NCBI GenBank assembly: GCA_900316055.1
Contig: ONBK01000005.1
Coordinates: 115,570 to 179,569, forward strand
Reading direction: 5' to 3'
Length of the DNA stretch: 64,000 nt
DNA from: an uncultured Bacteroidales bacterium
GTDB lineage: Bacteria; Bacteroidota; Bacteroidia; Bacteroidales; P3
The notes below the pieces were generated by a model. The model did no database searches. It was given only the letters and a program-made list of their open reading frames with translations, and was not told the origin of the DNA. Positions within the stretch are counted from its first letter, which is position 1; each line of letters starts with the position of its first letter. Shown here one piece after another: positions 52,106-61,470 of this stretch. The position numbers were made by a program, and so were the translations under genes.

Positions 52106-53563
52106 TTATTTCAGTTTCTTCAGGATTTCGACGGTCTGGTTCCAGAACATCTCGACGGTCTTAATCTCGATGCGCTCGTCGGGGCTGTGGACTCCGCGGA
52201 GGGTGGGGCCATAGGAAATCATATCCATCTTGGGATATTTCTCGCCGATGAGGCCGCATTCGAGTCCTGCATGGATGGCGCGGACGATGGGTTCGCGACC
52301 GTACATCTGCTTGTAGACTTCGACACCGATTTTCAGCACGTGGCTGTCGGGATTGGGGGTCCATCCGGGATAGCCATCGGAATGCTTCACGCGGCAGCCG
52401 GCCAGACGGAAGGTGCTTTCAATTTTGGCGGCGGCGGCCATCTTGGCGCTCTCGACAGAGCTGCGCTGGCTGGTGGTGATGAGGATGGAGGTCTCGCCCA
52501 TCTTGACGCTGGCAAGGTTGGTGGAGGTCTCGACGAAGTTCTCAATTTCACGGCTCATAGCCAGCACACCGTGGGCGCAGGCATAGAGGACGTTGACGAG
52601 GCGTTCCTGGGAATCCTTATCGACGACTTTCTTTGGCATATCGACGGTGCGGAGTTCGAATTTGAGGTCGGGTTCGGTGGTGCGGAACTCGAACTGCATG
52701 GCCCTGCCCATCTTGGTGACCATTGTCTTGAAGGTGCGGACGAGGTCTTCGGGGACAGTGATGACGGCCACTGCCTCGCGGGCGATAGCGTTGCGCAGGT
52801 TGCCTCCGTCGATGGAAGCCAGCCGCATGCCGAACTTGAAGGTACCCTCCCAGAGGATACGATTGATGAGCTTGTTGGCGTTGCCAAGTCCTTTGTTGAT
52901 GTCGTCGCCGCTGTGGCCACCTTTGAGGCCACTGACGTGCAGACGGAAGGCCTTATGGCCTTTGACAGCAGGCACATATTTATAGTCCATCTCAGCGACG
53001 GTGTCGACACCGCCAGCACAGCCGATGCAGTATTCGCCTTCGTCTTCGTCGTCGAAGTTGAGGAGTATTTCGCTCTTGAGCCATTGCTTGCTGAGGCCGT
53101 TGGCACCGGTGAGGCCGGTTTCCTCGTCGACGGTGATGAGTGCTTCGAGTGCGGGATGGGCCATTTTCTTGTCCTCGAGGATAGCGAGGATGGTGGCCAC
53201 GCCGATGCCGTCGTCGGCGCCGAGGGTGGTGCCGTCGGCGGTGAGCCAGTCACCGTCGAGGACAGGCTGGATGGGGTCGGACATAAAGTCGAACTGCTTG
53301 TCGGAGTTCTTCTCGCAGACCATATCCATGTGTGCCTGAAGGCAGACGCGAGGCGATTTCTCATAGCCCTTGGTGGCAGGCTTGCGGATAAGCACGTTGC
53401 CCAGTTTGTCGCTCATGGTTTCGAGGCCGTGGTCCTTACCCCACTGCACGAGATAGGCGGAGATGAGCTCTTCGTGTTTGGAAGGGCGCGGAATCTGCAT
53501 TATTTCCCCAAACCAATGCCACACGCGGGCGGGCTTAAGGTTCTTCAGCATGTCTTGTTTCAT
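52106..53563 (-). CDS. pepD: aminoacyl-histidine dipeptidase
   Basis: 485 residues from ATG at 53563 (MKQDMLKNLKPARVWHWF); the longer frame upstream is made by TGATTGCT repeats. M20 metallopeptidase motifs: LQAHMDMVCEKN, LGADDGIGVA, VDEETGLTGA, FDDEDEGEYCIGCAGG and the late AIHAGLECGL His. PepD cleaves Xaa-His and other dipeptides in the cytoplasm with two zinc ions. Length is normal and the active-site residues are present. Confidence 0.95.
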   Translation of the reverse strand: MKQDMLKNLKPARVWHWFGEIMQIPRPSKHEELISAYLVQWGKDHGLETMSDKLGNVLIRKPATKGYEKSPRVCLQAHMDMVCEKNSDKQFDFMSDPIQPVLDGDWLTADGTTLGADDGIGVATILAILEDKKMAHPALEALITVDEETGLTGANGLSKQWLKSEILLNFDDEDEGEYCIGCAGGVDTVAEMDYKYVPAVKGHKAFRLHVSGLKGGHSGDDINKGLGNANKLINRILWEGTFKFGMRLASIDGGNLRNAIAREAVAVITVPEDLVRTFKTMVTKMGRAMQFEFRTTEPDLKFELRTVDMPKKVVDKDSQERLVNVLYACAHGVLAMSREIENFVETSTNLASVKMGETSILITTSQRSSVESAKMAAAAKIESTFRLAGCRVKHSDGYPGWTPNPDSHVLKIGVEVYKQMYGREPIVRAIHAGLECGLIGEKYPKMDMISYGPTLRGVHSPDERIEIKTVEMFWNQTVEILKKLK

Positions 53564-53567
53564 AGGT

Positions 53568-53607
53568 ATCGTGTTTGATTGCTTGATTGCTTGATTGTTT
53601 GATTGCT
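53568..53607. repeat. TGATTGCT octamer/heptamer array
   Basis: GATTGCTTGATTGTT-type units in tandem fill the gap between pepD and the DUF3298 gene. The same unit type fills 61473-61508. Confidence 0.8.
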
Positions 53608-54483
53608 TTATTCCTTGATGAAGCTGTCGGATCCGAAGAGTTGTTTGGCGTAGGGAGTGAGCTTGAGGTGCTTGGAGAGCCAGAAGATGGGGAGGGTGAT
53701 GGTCTGGACACCGCAGCAATAGGGGGTGATATGGTAAAGGTCGTAGATGACGTTGATGGTGCTGCGAGTACTATCGATAAAGAAATTCTCGGTCATAGGC
53801 ATCTCGTCGGCATTCTGGTATTCGTCGAAGAGGCAGTCGCGGGTCTCGCTGTTGACATCGAGGTCTTGGATGGCGCGGGCGATAGCGTATCCGAGGCGTG
53901 TGGTGTCGAGGAGGTCGGAGAGGTGGACAATCTCGCCGGTTTCGACATCGACGGTGACGTAACACTCGGCATACATGCCATGAATGGCACCAATTTCATA
54001 GTTGCCATAAGTGATGAAGAAGGTGGCGAGGTTACCGTCCTGACGGCAATCGCTGTGCAGTTCATGATAGCTATAGGGCAAATCCTCGTTGACCTCCTTG
54101 ACCATTTTGCCACCATACTGGTTCTTGACATTTTCGCGCCATCTGCTGACGGCCTTCTTGATGTCGGCTGGTGCCTCGGGGCCGAAATAATAATTCATAA
54201 GCTCGCGCATGGCTTTCTCCGTCATCATGCCCTCCTCGGGCCATTCCACGGAGAAACGTTCGCGCACTCCATAGTTCTCGAATTCAGGAGCAAACGGCTC
54301 CTCGTCGTGAATCATAAAGCAGAGCTTGTCGCTCACGGTGAAGGTCTTGAATTCCTTCATCGGCACTGCCGAGTCGAGAGCCGAGTCTTGAATCTGGAAA
54401 TCCGATTCTGTTTTAGCAGATTCTCCTCCACAGGCTGCCAACAAGGTGGCGGCAAGGGCGAGGGTGAGTATCAACTGTTTCAT
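53608..54483 (-). CDS. lipoprotein with DUF3298/RsiV-like domain
   Basis: 291 residues. Lipoprotein signal with LAAC (MKQLILTLALAATLLAAC). The mature part has strand-helix units typical of PdaC/DUF4163 plus DUF3298: ITYGNYEIGAIHGMYAECYV, TVDVETGEIVHLSDLLDT. These domains, known from RsiV and YdcP-like proteins, bind lysozyme-like or cell-wall ligands in some cases; that is not shown here. Probably anchored in a membrane, facing the periplasm. It has its own promoter. Confidence 0.85.
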   Translation of the reverse strand: MKQLILTLALAATLLAACGGESAKTESDFQIQDSALDSAVPMKEFKTFTVSDKLCFMIHDEEPFAPEFENYGVRERFSVEWPEEGMMTEKAMRELMNYYFGPEAPADIKKAVSRWRENVKNQYGGKMVKEVNEDLPYSYHELHSDCRQDGNLATFFITYGNYEIGAIHGMYAECYVTVDVETGEIVHLSDLLDTTRLGYAIARAIQDLDVNSETRDCLFDEYQNADEMPMTENFFIDSTRSTINVIYDLYHITPYCCGVQTITLPIFWLSKHLKLTPYAKQLFGSDSFIKE

Positions 54484-54512
54484 CGTATCAGATTATCTTG
54501 GATAATGAAGTG

Positions 54513-54544
54513 CAAAAATACAACTTTTTTGCGATGTGTGCAAA
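54513..54544 (-). promoter_or_regulatory. promoter of the DUF3298 lipoprotein gene
   Basis: Minus-strand TTTG (54544-54541), a 20-nt spacer and TATTTTTG (54520-54513). A plus-strand TATTTTTG at 54574-54581 serves the divergent PCMD gene. Confidence 0.65.
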
Positions 54545-54604
54545 AAAGATTTCACTATGTCGGAAAAAATAATTATTTTTGCATTCTCAAACAAATAAAG
54601 ACAT

Positions 54605-55741
54605 ATGTATAAACCAAAGCATTTCTTTATACTTTTGGCAATCCTACTCTTTGTCTCGTGCATCAAGGAAGAACCACAGAACAGCGAGTGCGACATTGAG
54701 AGCGCATGGGTAGAGGGCGAAGAATATGAAGGCTATTTCTACCAGAAAGCGCAGATGCGGATGGAGAATGTGCCGTCGAACAGCAGCACGGTGGTCTTCA
54801 CGGTACGCTCGGTCGACGACCTCCCCCCGATGCCAGTCTATTTCATGCTCAGCGAAGGTGCCACCATCACACCGGCGAGTGGTTCGCTACAGGACTTCTC
54901 GCAGGGGCCCGTGACCTACACGGTAACCTCTGAGGATGGAGAATGGAGTCGCACCTACCGCGTCTATTTCCAAAAAGTGAATGCCGAATCGTCCTACCTT
55001 TTCAGCTTCGAGCATGTGGACGAGGAGGTAGCGAATAACGGCAGCAGCTATCATGTTTTCTATGAGGAGAGTGCCGACGGAGAGCGCTACGACTGGTGGG
55101 CTTCGGGCAATGCCGGCGTAGCCATCCTCCATCAGGGATGGACTCCCGAGCAGTTCCCCACCTATTCGACGACGGAGGGCCTTATAGGACGTGGGGTGTG
55201 TCTGAACACCCAGTATACCGGTGATCTGGGAGAAGCGATGGGCAAGCCCATCGCCGCCGGCAACTTCTTCCTGGGGCGCTTCAACGTGGATGCCGTGCTC
55301 ACCAATGCGCTGGCGGCCACTCAATTCGGCATCCCCACCGACCGGCAACCCACAAAGGTCAGCGGCTGGTATAAATATCATCCCGGCGAGGTGTTCACCA
55401 ATGTCAATATGGAGGAGATTCCCGACCGCACCGATCAGGCCCATATCTACGCCGTCTTCTACCGCAACCAAGATGCAGTAGGCAACGCGGTAGTGCTCGA
55501 CGGGAGCAATGTGCTCACAAGCGAATATATCGTTAGCAAGGCGACGTTCACAGTGACATCGGCCGTCGACGAGTGGACCCACTTCGAGCTGGAGCTTGAG
55601 GGAGACAGCGCCGACCCCCAGATTCTTGCCGCCATGGGCTACAACTTCACGGTGGTCTTTTCGTCAAGTAAGGGAGGCGACCTCTTCGAGGGGGCCATAG
55701 GCAGTACGCTGATGGTGGACGAGGTGAGGGTGGAGTTTTGA
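54605..55741 (+). CDS. lipoprotein with PCMD (putative carbohydrate metabolism) domain
   Basis: 378 residues. Lipoprotein signal with VSC (MYKPKHFFILLAILLFVSC). A short beta domain (about 25-125: DLPPMPVYFMLSEGATITPA, then YTVTSEDGEWSRTYRVYF) is followed by the PCMD domain (about 135-378) with YDWWASGNAGVAILHQG, then GWYKYHPGEVF, AIGSTLMVDEVRVEF. Such proteins often accompany glycan-related surface proteins in Bacteroidales. The role of the domain is not established. Surface or periplasmic lipoprotein. Confidence 0.88.
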   Translation: MYKPKHFFILLAILLFVSCIKEEPQNSECDIESAWVEGEEYEGYFYQKAQMRMENVPSNSSTVVFTVRSVDDLPPMPVYFMLSEGATITPASGSLQDFSQGPVTYTVTSEDGEWSRTYRVYFQKVNAESSYLFSFEHVDEEVANNGSSYHVFYEESADGERYDWWASGNAGVAILHQGWTPEQFPTYSTTEGLIGRGVCLNTQYTGDLGEAMGKPIAAGNFFLGRFNVDAVLTNALAATQFGIPTDRQPTKVSGWYKYHPGEVFTNVNMEEIPDRTDQAHIYAVFYRNQDAVGNAVVLDGSNVLTSEYIVSKATFTVTSAVDEWTHFELELEGDSADPQILAAMGYNFTVVFSSSKGGDLFEGAIGSTLMVDEVRVEF

Positions 55742-55800
55742 TAACGGTTAAAGATATGAGTTATTAGATTAGAGATTAGAGTTAAGAGATTAGAGATAAG
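55742..55800 (+). repeat. AGATTAGAG heptamer/octamer array
   Basis: GGTTAAAG, GAGATTAGAGATTAGAG and similar units fill the gap between the PCMD and barrel genes, ending just before ATG at 55805. Confidence 0.7.
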
Positions 55801-55804
55801 AGTT

Positions 55805-56572
55805 ATGTTTAATATAAGACAATCATCATTGCGTTTCGTTGCAATTCTTGCACTTATCGCTGTTTTTGCTGTTCCTTGTCAGGCGGGGATAACAGATAGT
55901 TTGGATGTGAAGTTGCGTGCCGGGTATCATCTGGGAGGCACCTCTCCCCTACCCTTGCCGGCCACAATACGGAGCATCGATGCTTTCCGTCCGACGGTCT
56001 CTGTGCGCATCGGTGCCGATGCCACCCTGATGCTGGCTAACAGTTGGGGACTGACGGCAGGTCTGTTTTTCGAGGGGAAAGGGATGGATGGCGAAGTCAC
56101 CGTCAAAGGCTATAACATGGAGATGAAGAAAGGGAACTCGCAGATTAGCGGTCTCTTTACGGGTCATGTGAAGCAGGAGGTGAGCCAGTGGATGCTGACG
56201 CTGCCTGTGAAGGTCTGCTGGCAGTTGAGCGAGAAGGTGGCGCTAAAAGGAGGTCCTTATGTATCGCTGCTGGTCTCGAAAGGATTCAACGGCACCGCCT
56301 TCGACGGCTACCTGCGGCAGGGAAGCCCCACTGGCCCCAAAATCAAGATTGGAAACAAAGAGGGCGAATGGGCTACCTACGACTTCAGCGACAACATGCG
56401 AAGCCTGCAATGGGGCGTGAGTGTGGGAGTCGATTGGCAAATCAGCGGACACGTGGGACTCTCCGCCGACCTCGATTGGGGACTCTCCGGACTCTTCCAG
56501 AGCGACTTCAAGACCGTGGAGCAAACACTCTACCCCATCTTCGGATGTGTGGGAGTGTTCTATAATTTATAG
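55805..56572 (+). CDS. PorT-like outer-membrane beta-barrel protein
   Basis: 255 residues. Signal peptide about 1-28 (FVAILALIAVFAVPCQAG). Strands such as VKLRAGYHLGGTSPLPLPA, WGLTAGLFFEGKGMD, LTLPVKVCWQLSEKVALKGG, and the sequence around LQWGVSVGVDWQISGHVGLS, match the PorT family of outer-membrane barrels (outer-membrane beta-barrel protein family). The final residues IFGCVGVFYNL form the last strand. It is followed 2 nt later by the S66 gene, probably co-transcribed. Confidence 0.85.
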   Translation: MFNIRQSSLRFVAILALIAVFAVPCQAGITDSLDVKLRAGYHLGGTSPLPLPATIRSIDAFRPTVSVRIGADATLMLANSWGLTAGLFFEGKGMDGEVTVKGYNMEMKKGNSQISGLFTGHVKQEVSQWMLTLPVKVCWQLSEKVALKGGPYVSLLVSKGFNGTAFDGYLRQGSPTGPKIKIGNKEGEWATYDFSDNMRSLQWGVSVGVDWQISGHVGLSADLDWGLSGLFQSDFKTVEQTLYPIFGCVGVFYNL

Positions 56573-56574
56573 GT

Positions 56575-57624
56575 ATGAAAAGAATACTAACCATTTTGCT
56601 TATGATTGCATCAGCCTCTACAATGAATATTTCCGGTCAAAATGCCGATAATAAATCGATGAGACTTCACTGCGAGAAGCCTCCTTACCTGAAAGCGGGC
56701 GACCGTGTGGCGCTCCTCTCACCGGCCTATGCCAGCACAATGGGAGAGGTTGATTCGGCCGCCGACGTGCTGCGCGGCTGGGGTTTCGAGCCCGTCATCG
56801 GTCCCCATGTAGGGCGTGTGTTCGCTGGAAAATATGCCGGTACTGACGAGGAGCGAGTGAGCGACCTGCGGTGGGCACTGAGTGACACGAGCATCAAGGC
56901 CATCCTCTGTAATCGCGGCGGATATGGAACCATCCATTATATCGACCAGATTCCGCTCGAAGAATGGGGAGCACACCCCAAATGGTTGGTGGGATTCAGC
57001 GACATCAGCACGCTGCACGGGCTGCTGACACGTGCGGGTGTGATGAGCATTCACGGAACGATGAGCATGTTTCTGGCCAAAGGTGGTGAAGATTCGACGA
57101 GTACACTGATGCGCGACCTGCTGATGGGTATTGTGCCACGCTATGAGGTACCGGCTCATCCGAAAAACATCGAGGGAAAAGCCAATGGAATACTGGTGGG
57201 GGGCAACCTCTGCACTTTCGTCCCCAACCTCGGTACCCAAGCCGACGCCACCCTCGGTGACAACCTCATCCTCTTCATCGAGGAGATTGAAGAGACAATG
57301 CACAATATCGACCGGCAGCTTCAAATTCTCGCCATGCACGGGGTTCTTGACCGCTGCAAAGGTGTGGTGCTGGGCGATTTTACCGACTGCGGCGATGAAT
57401 TCACCTACTCTTGTATTGAGGAGATGCTGCGTCCTTATTTTGAGAAATACAACATTCCTTTACTCTGCGGCTTCCCCGGTGGACACGATACGGTGAACCT
57501 GCCGATAGTGATGGGTGCGCCGGTAACGATAGATGTCCGTCCCGACGGTTCCACTCTCCAGTTCGACATAGAAGGTCGTCAACAGAAAGTCACTTGCGCC
57601 GACACTGAGGTTCGACACAAGTGA
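56575..57624 (+). CDS. S66 family LD-carboxypeptidase
   Basis: 349 residues. N-terminal hydrophobic stretch (MKRILTILLMIASASTMNIS) suggests export. LD-carboxypeptidase features: YLKAGDRVALLSPAY, ILCNRGGYGTIHYID, the nucleophile region VGFSDISTLHGLLTRAG, VGGNLCTFVPNLGT with the acidic FIEEIEE, and the catalytic His in GFPGGHD. It trims D-Ala from tetrapeptide stems during wall recycling or from microcin-like substrates. A signal peptide suggests a periplasmic form. Confidence 0.9.
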   Translation: MKRILTILLMIASASTMNISGQNADNKSMRLHCEKPPYLKAGDRVALLSPAYASTMGEVDSAADVLRGWGFEPVIGPHVGRVFAGKYAGTDEERVSDLRWALSDTSIKAILCNRGGYGTIHYIDQIPLEEWGAHPKWLVGFSDISTLHGLLTRAGVMSIHGTMSMFLAKGGEDSTSTLMRDLLMGIVPRYEVPAHPKNIEGKANGILVGGNLCTFVPNLGTQADATLGDNLILFIEEIEETMHNIDRQLQILAMHGVLDRCKGVVLGDFTDCGDEFTYSCIEEMLRPYFEKYNIPLLCGFPGGHDTVNLPIVMGAPVTIDVRPDGSTLQFDIEGRQQKVTCADTEVRHK

Positions 57625-57662
57625 CCTTTACTATAGAGAGGCCATCGCCTCCGATTCCATGA

Positions 57663-60600
57663 TTACTTGAAGTATTCGACACCCGACTCGAAGATGTGCT
57701 GATCGTCACGGAAGTCGATGTTCTGTGCGCTCCATTCGGTGCGACGCTCGCTGTGACCCATCTTGCCAAAGACGCGGCCGTCGGGGCTGGTGATGCCCTC
57801 GATGGCCATATAGGAGCCGTTCATGTTGTACTCCTCGTCCATAGTGGGAACGCCCTCAAGGTTGCAGTACTGGGTAGCCACCTGCCCATTCTTGAAGAGG
57901 CGGTCGATCCACTCCTGCGGCGCCACGAAACGGCCCTCGCCATGCGAGATGGGAATGGCGTAGACACCACCGAGTTCGGCCTGACGGAGCCAGGGGCTGA
58001 GGTTAGAGGTGACGCGGGTGTAGGCTATCTTGCTCTGGTGGCGACCGATGGTATTGAAGGTCAGCGTAGGAGCATCCTCGGCTTGAGGACGGATCTCGCC
58101 ATAGGGTACGAGGCCGAGTTTGACGAGTGCTTGGAAGCCATTGCAGATACCCAGCATGAGACCGTCGCGTTTGTTGAGGAGCTCCATCACAGCATCGGCG
58201 ATGCGCGGGTTGCGGAAGACGCTGGTGATGAACTTGGCGGAGCCCTCGGGCTCATCGCCGGCACTGAAGCCGCCGGGAATCATCACTATCTGGCTGTTGT
58301 TGATGGCGCGGACATAGGCATCGACGCTCTCGCGAATCTGCTGGCCGTTCTGATTGCGGAAGACGATGATTTCGCTCTCGGCACCGGCGCGGTTGAAAGC
58401 GCGGGCAGAGTCGTATTCGCAGTTGGTACCCGGGAAGGCGGGGATGAAGACTCTCGGCTTTGCCGAAGTTGAAAGCTGGAAGTTGAAAGTTGAAAGTTTT
58501 TCCTTGGGTGCATCATAGAGGTCACATTCCACTTTGCTCTTTTCGCTTTCCACTTGCATAGTGCGGGTCGGGAAGACACCTTCGAGGGTTTTCTGCCAGG
58601 CAGCGAGTGCTTCCTCAAGGTCGATGCGCTCGATGCTGTTTTCGGGGTTGCTCCCTTCGGTCGCGACCTCGAAAACAGGTTCGTCGATGACGCGGCCAAC
58701 CTCTGTGCAACGGAACGGCAGTTGATCGACGGTGACGTTTTCTTCCACCTCGACGACGATATTGCCGTAATGGCGCGCCACCAATTCTTCATTCTTAGTT
58801 CTTAGTTCTTCATTCAAACGCACACCGCGTTTGTTGCCGAAGGCCATCTTGCTGACAGCCTCGATGAGGCCACCGAAGCCGACGACGAAGGAACTCTTCA
58901 CCTGGTCGGCCAGAATGGCTTTGCGCAGAGCGGCATACTGAGCCATCACGTCGTCGTAGACAGGCATGCCGTATTGGTCCTCCTTGACATCGAGGATCAT
59001 CAGACGACCGTTACGGCTCTTGAGTTCAGTGCTGACCACATGGTGCACGTCGCCCGTACCCACAGCGAAGGAGCAGAGCGTCGGAGGCACGTCGATATCG
59101 TTGAAGGTGCCGGACATCGAGTCCTTACCACCGATGGCGGGCAGTTTGAGACCCATCTGGGCGTTATAGGCTCCCAGCAGGGCGGCGAAAGGCTCACCCC
59201 AGCGGTAGGGGTCGTTGCCGAGTTTCTTAAAATATTCCTGGAAGGTGAGTCGCACACGGCTGGCGTCACCACCAGCAGCAGCAATCTTGGCCACGCTGTT
59301 CACCACGTTCCAAGCGGCACCATGGAAGGGGCTCCACGACATGAGGTAGGGATCGAGGCCGTAGGACATGAAGGTCACGAGGTCGCAGTGGCCGTCGAGC
59401 AGCGGCAGTGTGGCAGCCATCACCTGTGTGGGCGACAGCTGGTATTTTCCGCCGTAGGGCATGAAGACGCTGCGGGCGCCGATGCTACTGTCGAACATTT
59501 CGACCAATCCCTTTTGGGAACAGACGTTGAGGTCAGCGAGAGTGGAAAGCCAGAGATCCTTGATGGATTTCGGAGTATTCTGATTATTCCGAGTATTCTG
59601 AGTGGGCATTGCCACGCTGACGGTAGTCTCTTGGTGGGCGCCGTTGGTGTCGATGAAGCGGCGGCTGAGGTTGACGATTTCCTTACCGCGCCAGTTGATG
59701 ACCATGCGGGGCTCCTTGGTGACGGTGGCCACCACGGTAGCTTCGAGGTTTTCCTCATCGGCGAACTTCAGCATCAGGTCGACATCCTTGGGGTCGACGA
59801 CCACAGCCATACGCTCCTGACTCTCGCTGATGGCCAGTTCAGTGCCGTCGAGGCCGGCGTACTTCTTGGGCACGCGGTCGAGGTTGATCTGCAGGCCGTC
59901 GGCCAACTCGCCGATGGCGACGCTCACGCCACCGGCGCCGAAGTCGTTGCATTTCTTGATAATATGAGAAACCTCCTCGCGGCGGAACAGACGCTGAATC
60001 TTGCGCTCGGTGGGAGCGTTGCCCTTCTGTACCTCGGCGCCGCAGGTGGTCAGCGACTTGGTGGTGTGCGATTTGGAAGCACCCGTAGCACCGCCGATGC
60101 CGTCACGTCCGGTACGGCCACCCAGCAGGATGATGATGTCGCCGGGGTCGGAAGTGAGGCGTTGCACGGCGCGACGAGGAGCGGCGGCGATGACGGCACC
60201 AATTTCCATACGTTTGGCCACATAGTTGGGGTGGTAGACCTCGTTCACCAGGCCCGTTGCCAGACCTATCTGGTTGCCATAGGAGCTATAACCATGAGCA
60301 GCGGTAGTGACAATCTTGCGCTGCGGGAGTTTGCCGGCGAGGGTCTCGTTGAGAGGCTTCGTGGGGTCGGCAGCACCGGTGACACGCATAGCCTGATAGA
60401 CGTAGGTGCGTCCCGAAAGTGGGTCGCGGATGCAGCCACCGAGGCAGGTGGCTGCGCCACCAAAGGGCTCAATCTCCGTCGGGTGGTTGTGGGTCTCATT
60501 CTTGAAGTTGATGAGCCACTCCTCCTTGTTACCGTCGATAACGACGGGCACCACGATGGAGCAGGCGTTGATTTCGTCGCTAGGCTCTTGGTCGTCGAGG

Positions 60601-61469
60601 ATGCCGGCCTTCTTGAGTCGTTTGGCGGCAAGGGTGCCGATGTCCATCAGGCAGACGAACTTGTCGGTACGGCCAGTATACTGCTCCTTGTGGTCGGCGA
60701 GGTACTGCTTGAAGGCGCCCTCGATAAGGGGACGATAGAAGCCGTCGTCGAACTTCACATCCTTCAACTCAGTGGCGAAGGTGGTGTGGCGACAGTGGTC
60801 GCTCCAGTAGGTGTCAAGCACACGAATCTCCGTCATCGTGGGGTCGCGATGCTCGTCATCGTGGAAGTAGCGCTGGATATGCTTAAAGTCGGCGAAGGTC
60901 ATGGCGAGACCGAGACCGTCGTAGAGTTCCTTCAGCTGAGGCTCAGCCATATTCGCAAAACCATCGAAAGTGATGACATCAGCGGGTTCGTCGAAATGGT
61001 CCTCGAGGGTCTCGGGCTTAGGCTCATCCGTCACACGGCTGTCCACAGGGTTGACGCAGTGCTTGATGATTTTCTCTCTAGATTCACTAGACAATCTAGA
61101 GCTGCTAGAAATCACATAGGTCGTGGCGCTCTTGATGATAGGTTCCTCGGCATCGTTCAGCAGTTTGACGCACTGCTCAGCGCTGTCGGCACGTTGGTCA
61201 AACTGACCAGGGAGATATTCCACCGTGAAGCAGAAATCGTCAGCCTTATGCGGGAACTCCTCATCGTAGATGTCATCCACCGGAGGCTCACTGAACACCG
61301 TCTGCTTGGCCTGTGCGAAGGTGGCGTCCGAGACATTCTCCACGTCGTAGCGGATCAGCACGCGCACCTCCTCGGCCTCAATGCCGAGGTATTCGCTCAT
61401 TTCATTCTTCAACTCCTTGGCCTTCACGGCAAAGGGAGCCTTCTTCTCAACAAAAATTCTTCTAACCAT
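57663..61469 (-). CDS. purL: phosphoribosylformylglycinamidine synthase (large, fused form)
   Basis: 1268 residues. N-terminal linker domain; FGAM synthase domain (HCRHTTFATEL, NHPTEIEPFGGAATCLGGCIRD, GGKDSMSGTF); C-terminal class I glutaminase (PGTNCEYDSARAF with the nucleophile Cys, then GGFSAGDEPEGSAKF and the late SHGEGRF). It makes FGAM in purine synthesis. Repeat-like segments are built into the frame: residues at 58470-58560 (KLSTFNFQLSTS, from TTGAAAG units), 58795-58815 (EELRTKNEEL), 59570-59605 (TQNTRNNQNT) and 61078-61112 (SSSRLSSESRE, from CTAGA palindromes). All keep the frame and sit in expected loops or domain joints. Confidence 0.96.
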   Translation of the reverse strand: MVRRIFVEKKAPFAVKAKELKNEMSEYLGIEAEEVRVLIRYDVENVSDATFAQAKQTVFSEPPVDDIYDEEFPHKADDFCFTVEYLPGQFDQRADSAEQCVKLLNDAEEPIIKSATTYVISSSSRLSSESREKIIKHCVNPVDSRVTDEPKPETLEDHFDEPADVITFDGFANMAEPQLKELYDGLGLAMTFADFKHIQRYFHDDEHRDPTMTEIRVLDTYWSDHCRHTTFATELKDVKFDDGFYRPLIEGAFKQYLADHKEQYTGRTDKFVCLMDIGTLAAKRLKKAGILDDQEPSDEINACSIVVPVVIDGNKEEWLINFKNETHNHPTEIEPFGGAATCLGGCIRDPLSGRTYVYQAMRVTGAADPTKPLNETLAGKLPQRKIVTTAAHGYSSYGNQIGLATGLVNEVYHPNYVAKRMEIGAVIAAAPRRAVQRLTSDPGDIIILLGGRTGRDGIGGATGASKSHTTKSLTTCGAEVQKGNAPTERKIQRLFRREEVSHIIKKCNDFGAGGVSVAIGELADGLQINLDRVPKKYAGLDGTELAISESQERMAVVVDPKDVDLMLKFADEENLEATVVATVTKEPRMVINWRGKEIVNLSRRFIDTNGAHQETTVSVAMPTQNTRNNQNTPKSIKDLWLSTLADLNVCSQKGLVEMFDSSIGARSVFMPYGGKYQLSPTQVMAATLPLLDGHCDLVTFMSYGLDPYLMSWSPFHGAAWNVVNSVAKIAAAGGDASRVRLTFQEYFKKLGNDPYRWGEPFAALLGAYNAQMGLKLPAIGGKDSMSGTFNDIDVPPTLCSFAVGTGDVHHVVSTELKSRNGRLMILDVKEDQYGMPVYDDVMAQYAALRKAILADQVKSSFVVGFGGLIEAVSKMAFGNKRGVRLNEELRTKNEELVARHYGNIVVEVEENVTVDQLPFRCTEVGRVIDEPVFEVATEGSNPENSIERIDLEEALAAWQKTLEGVFPTRTMQVESEKSKVECDLYDAPKEKLSTFNFQLSTSAKPRVFIPAFPGTNCEYDSARAFNRAGAESEIIVFRNQNGQQIRESVDAYVRAINNSQIVMIPGGFSAGDEPEGSAKFITSVFRNPRIADAVMELLNKRDGLMLGICNGFQALVKLGLVPYGEIRPQAEDAPTLTFNTIGRHQSKIAYTRVTSNLSPWLRQAELGGVYAIPISHGEGRFVAPQEWIDRLFKNGQVATQYCNLEGVPTMDEEYNMNGSYMAIEGITSPDGRVFGKMGHSERRTEWSAQNIDFRDDQHIFESGVEYFK

Positions 61470-61470
61470 A

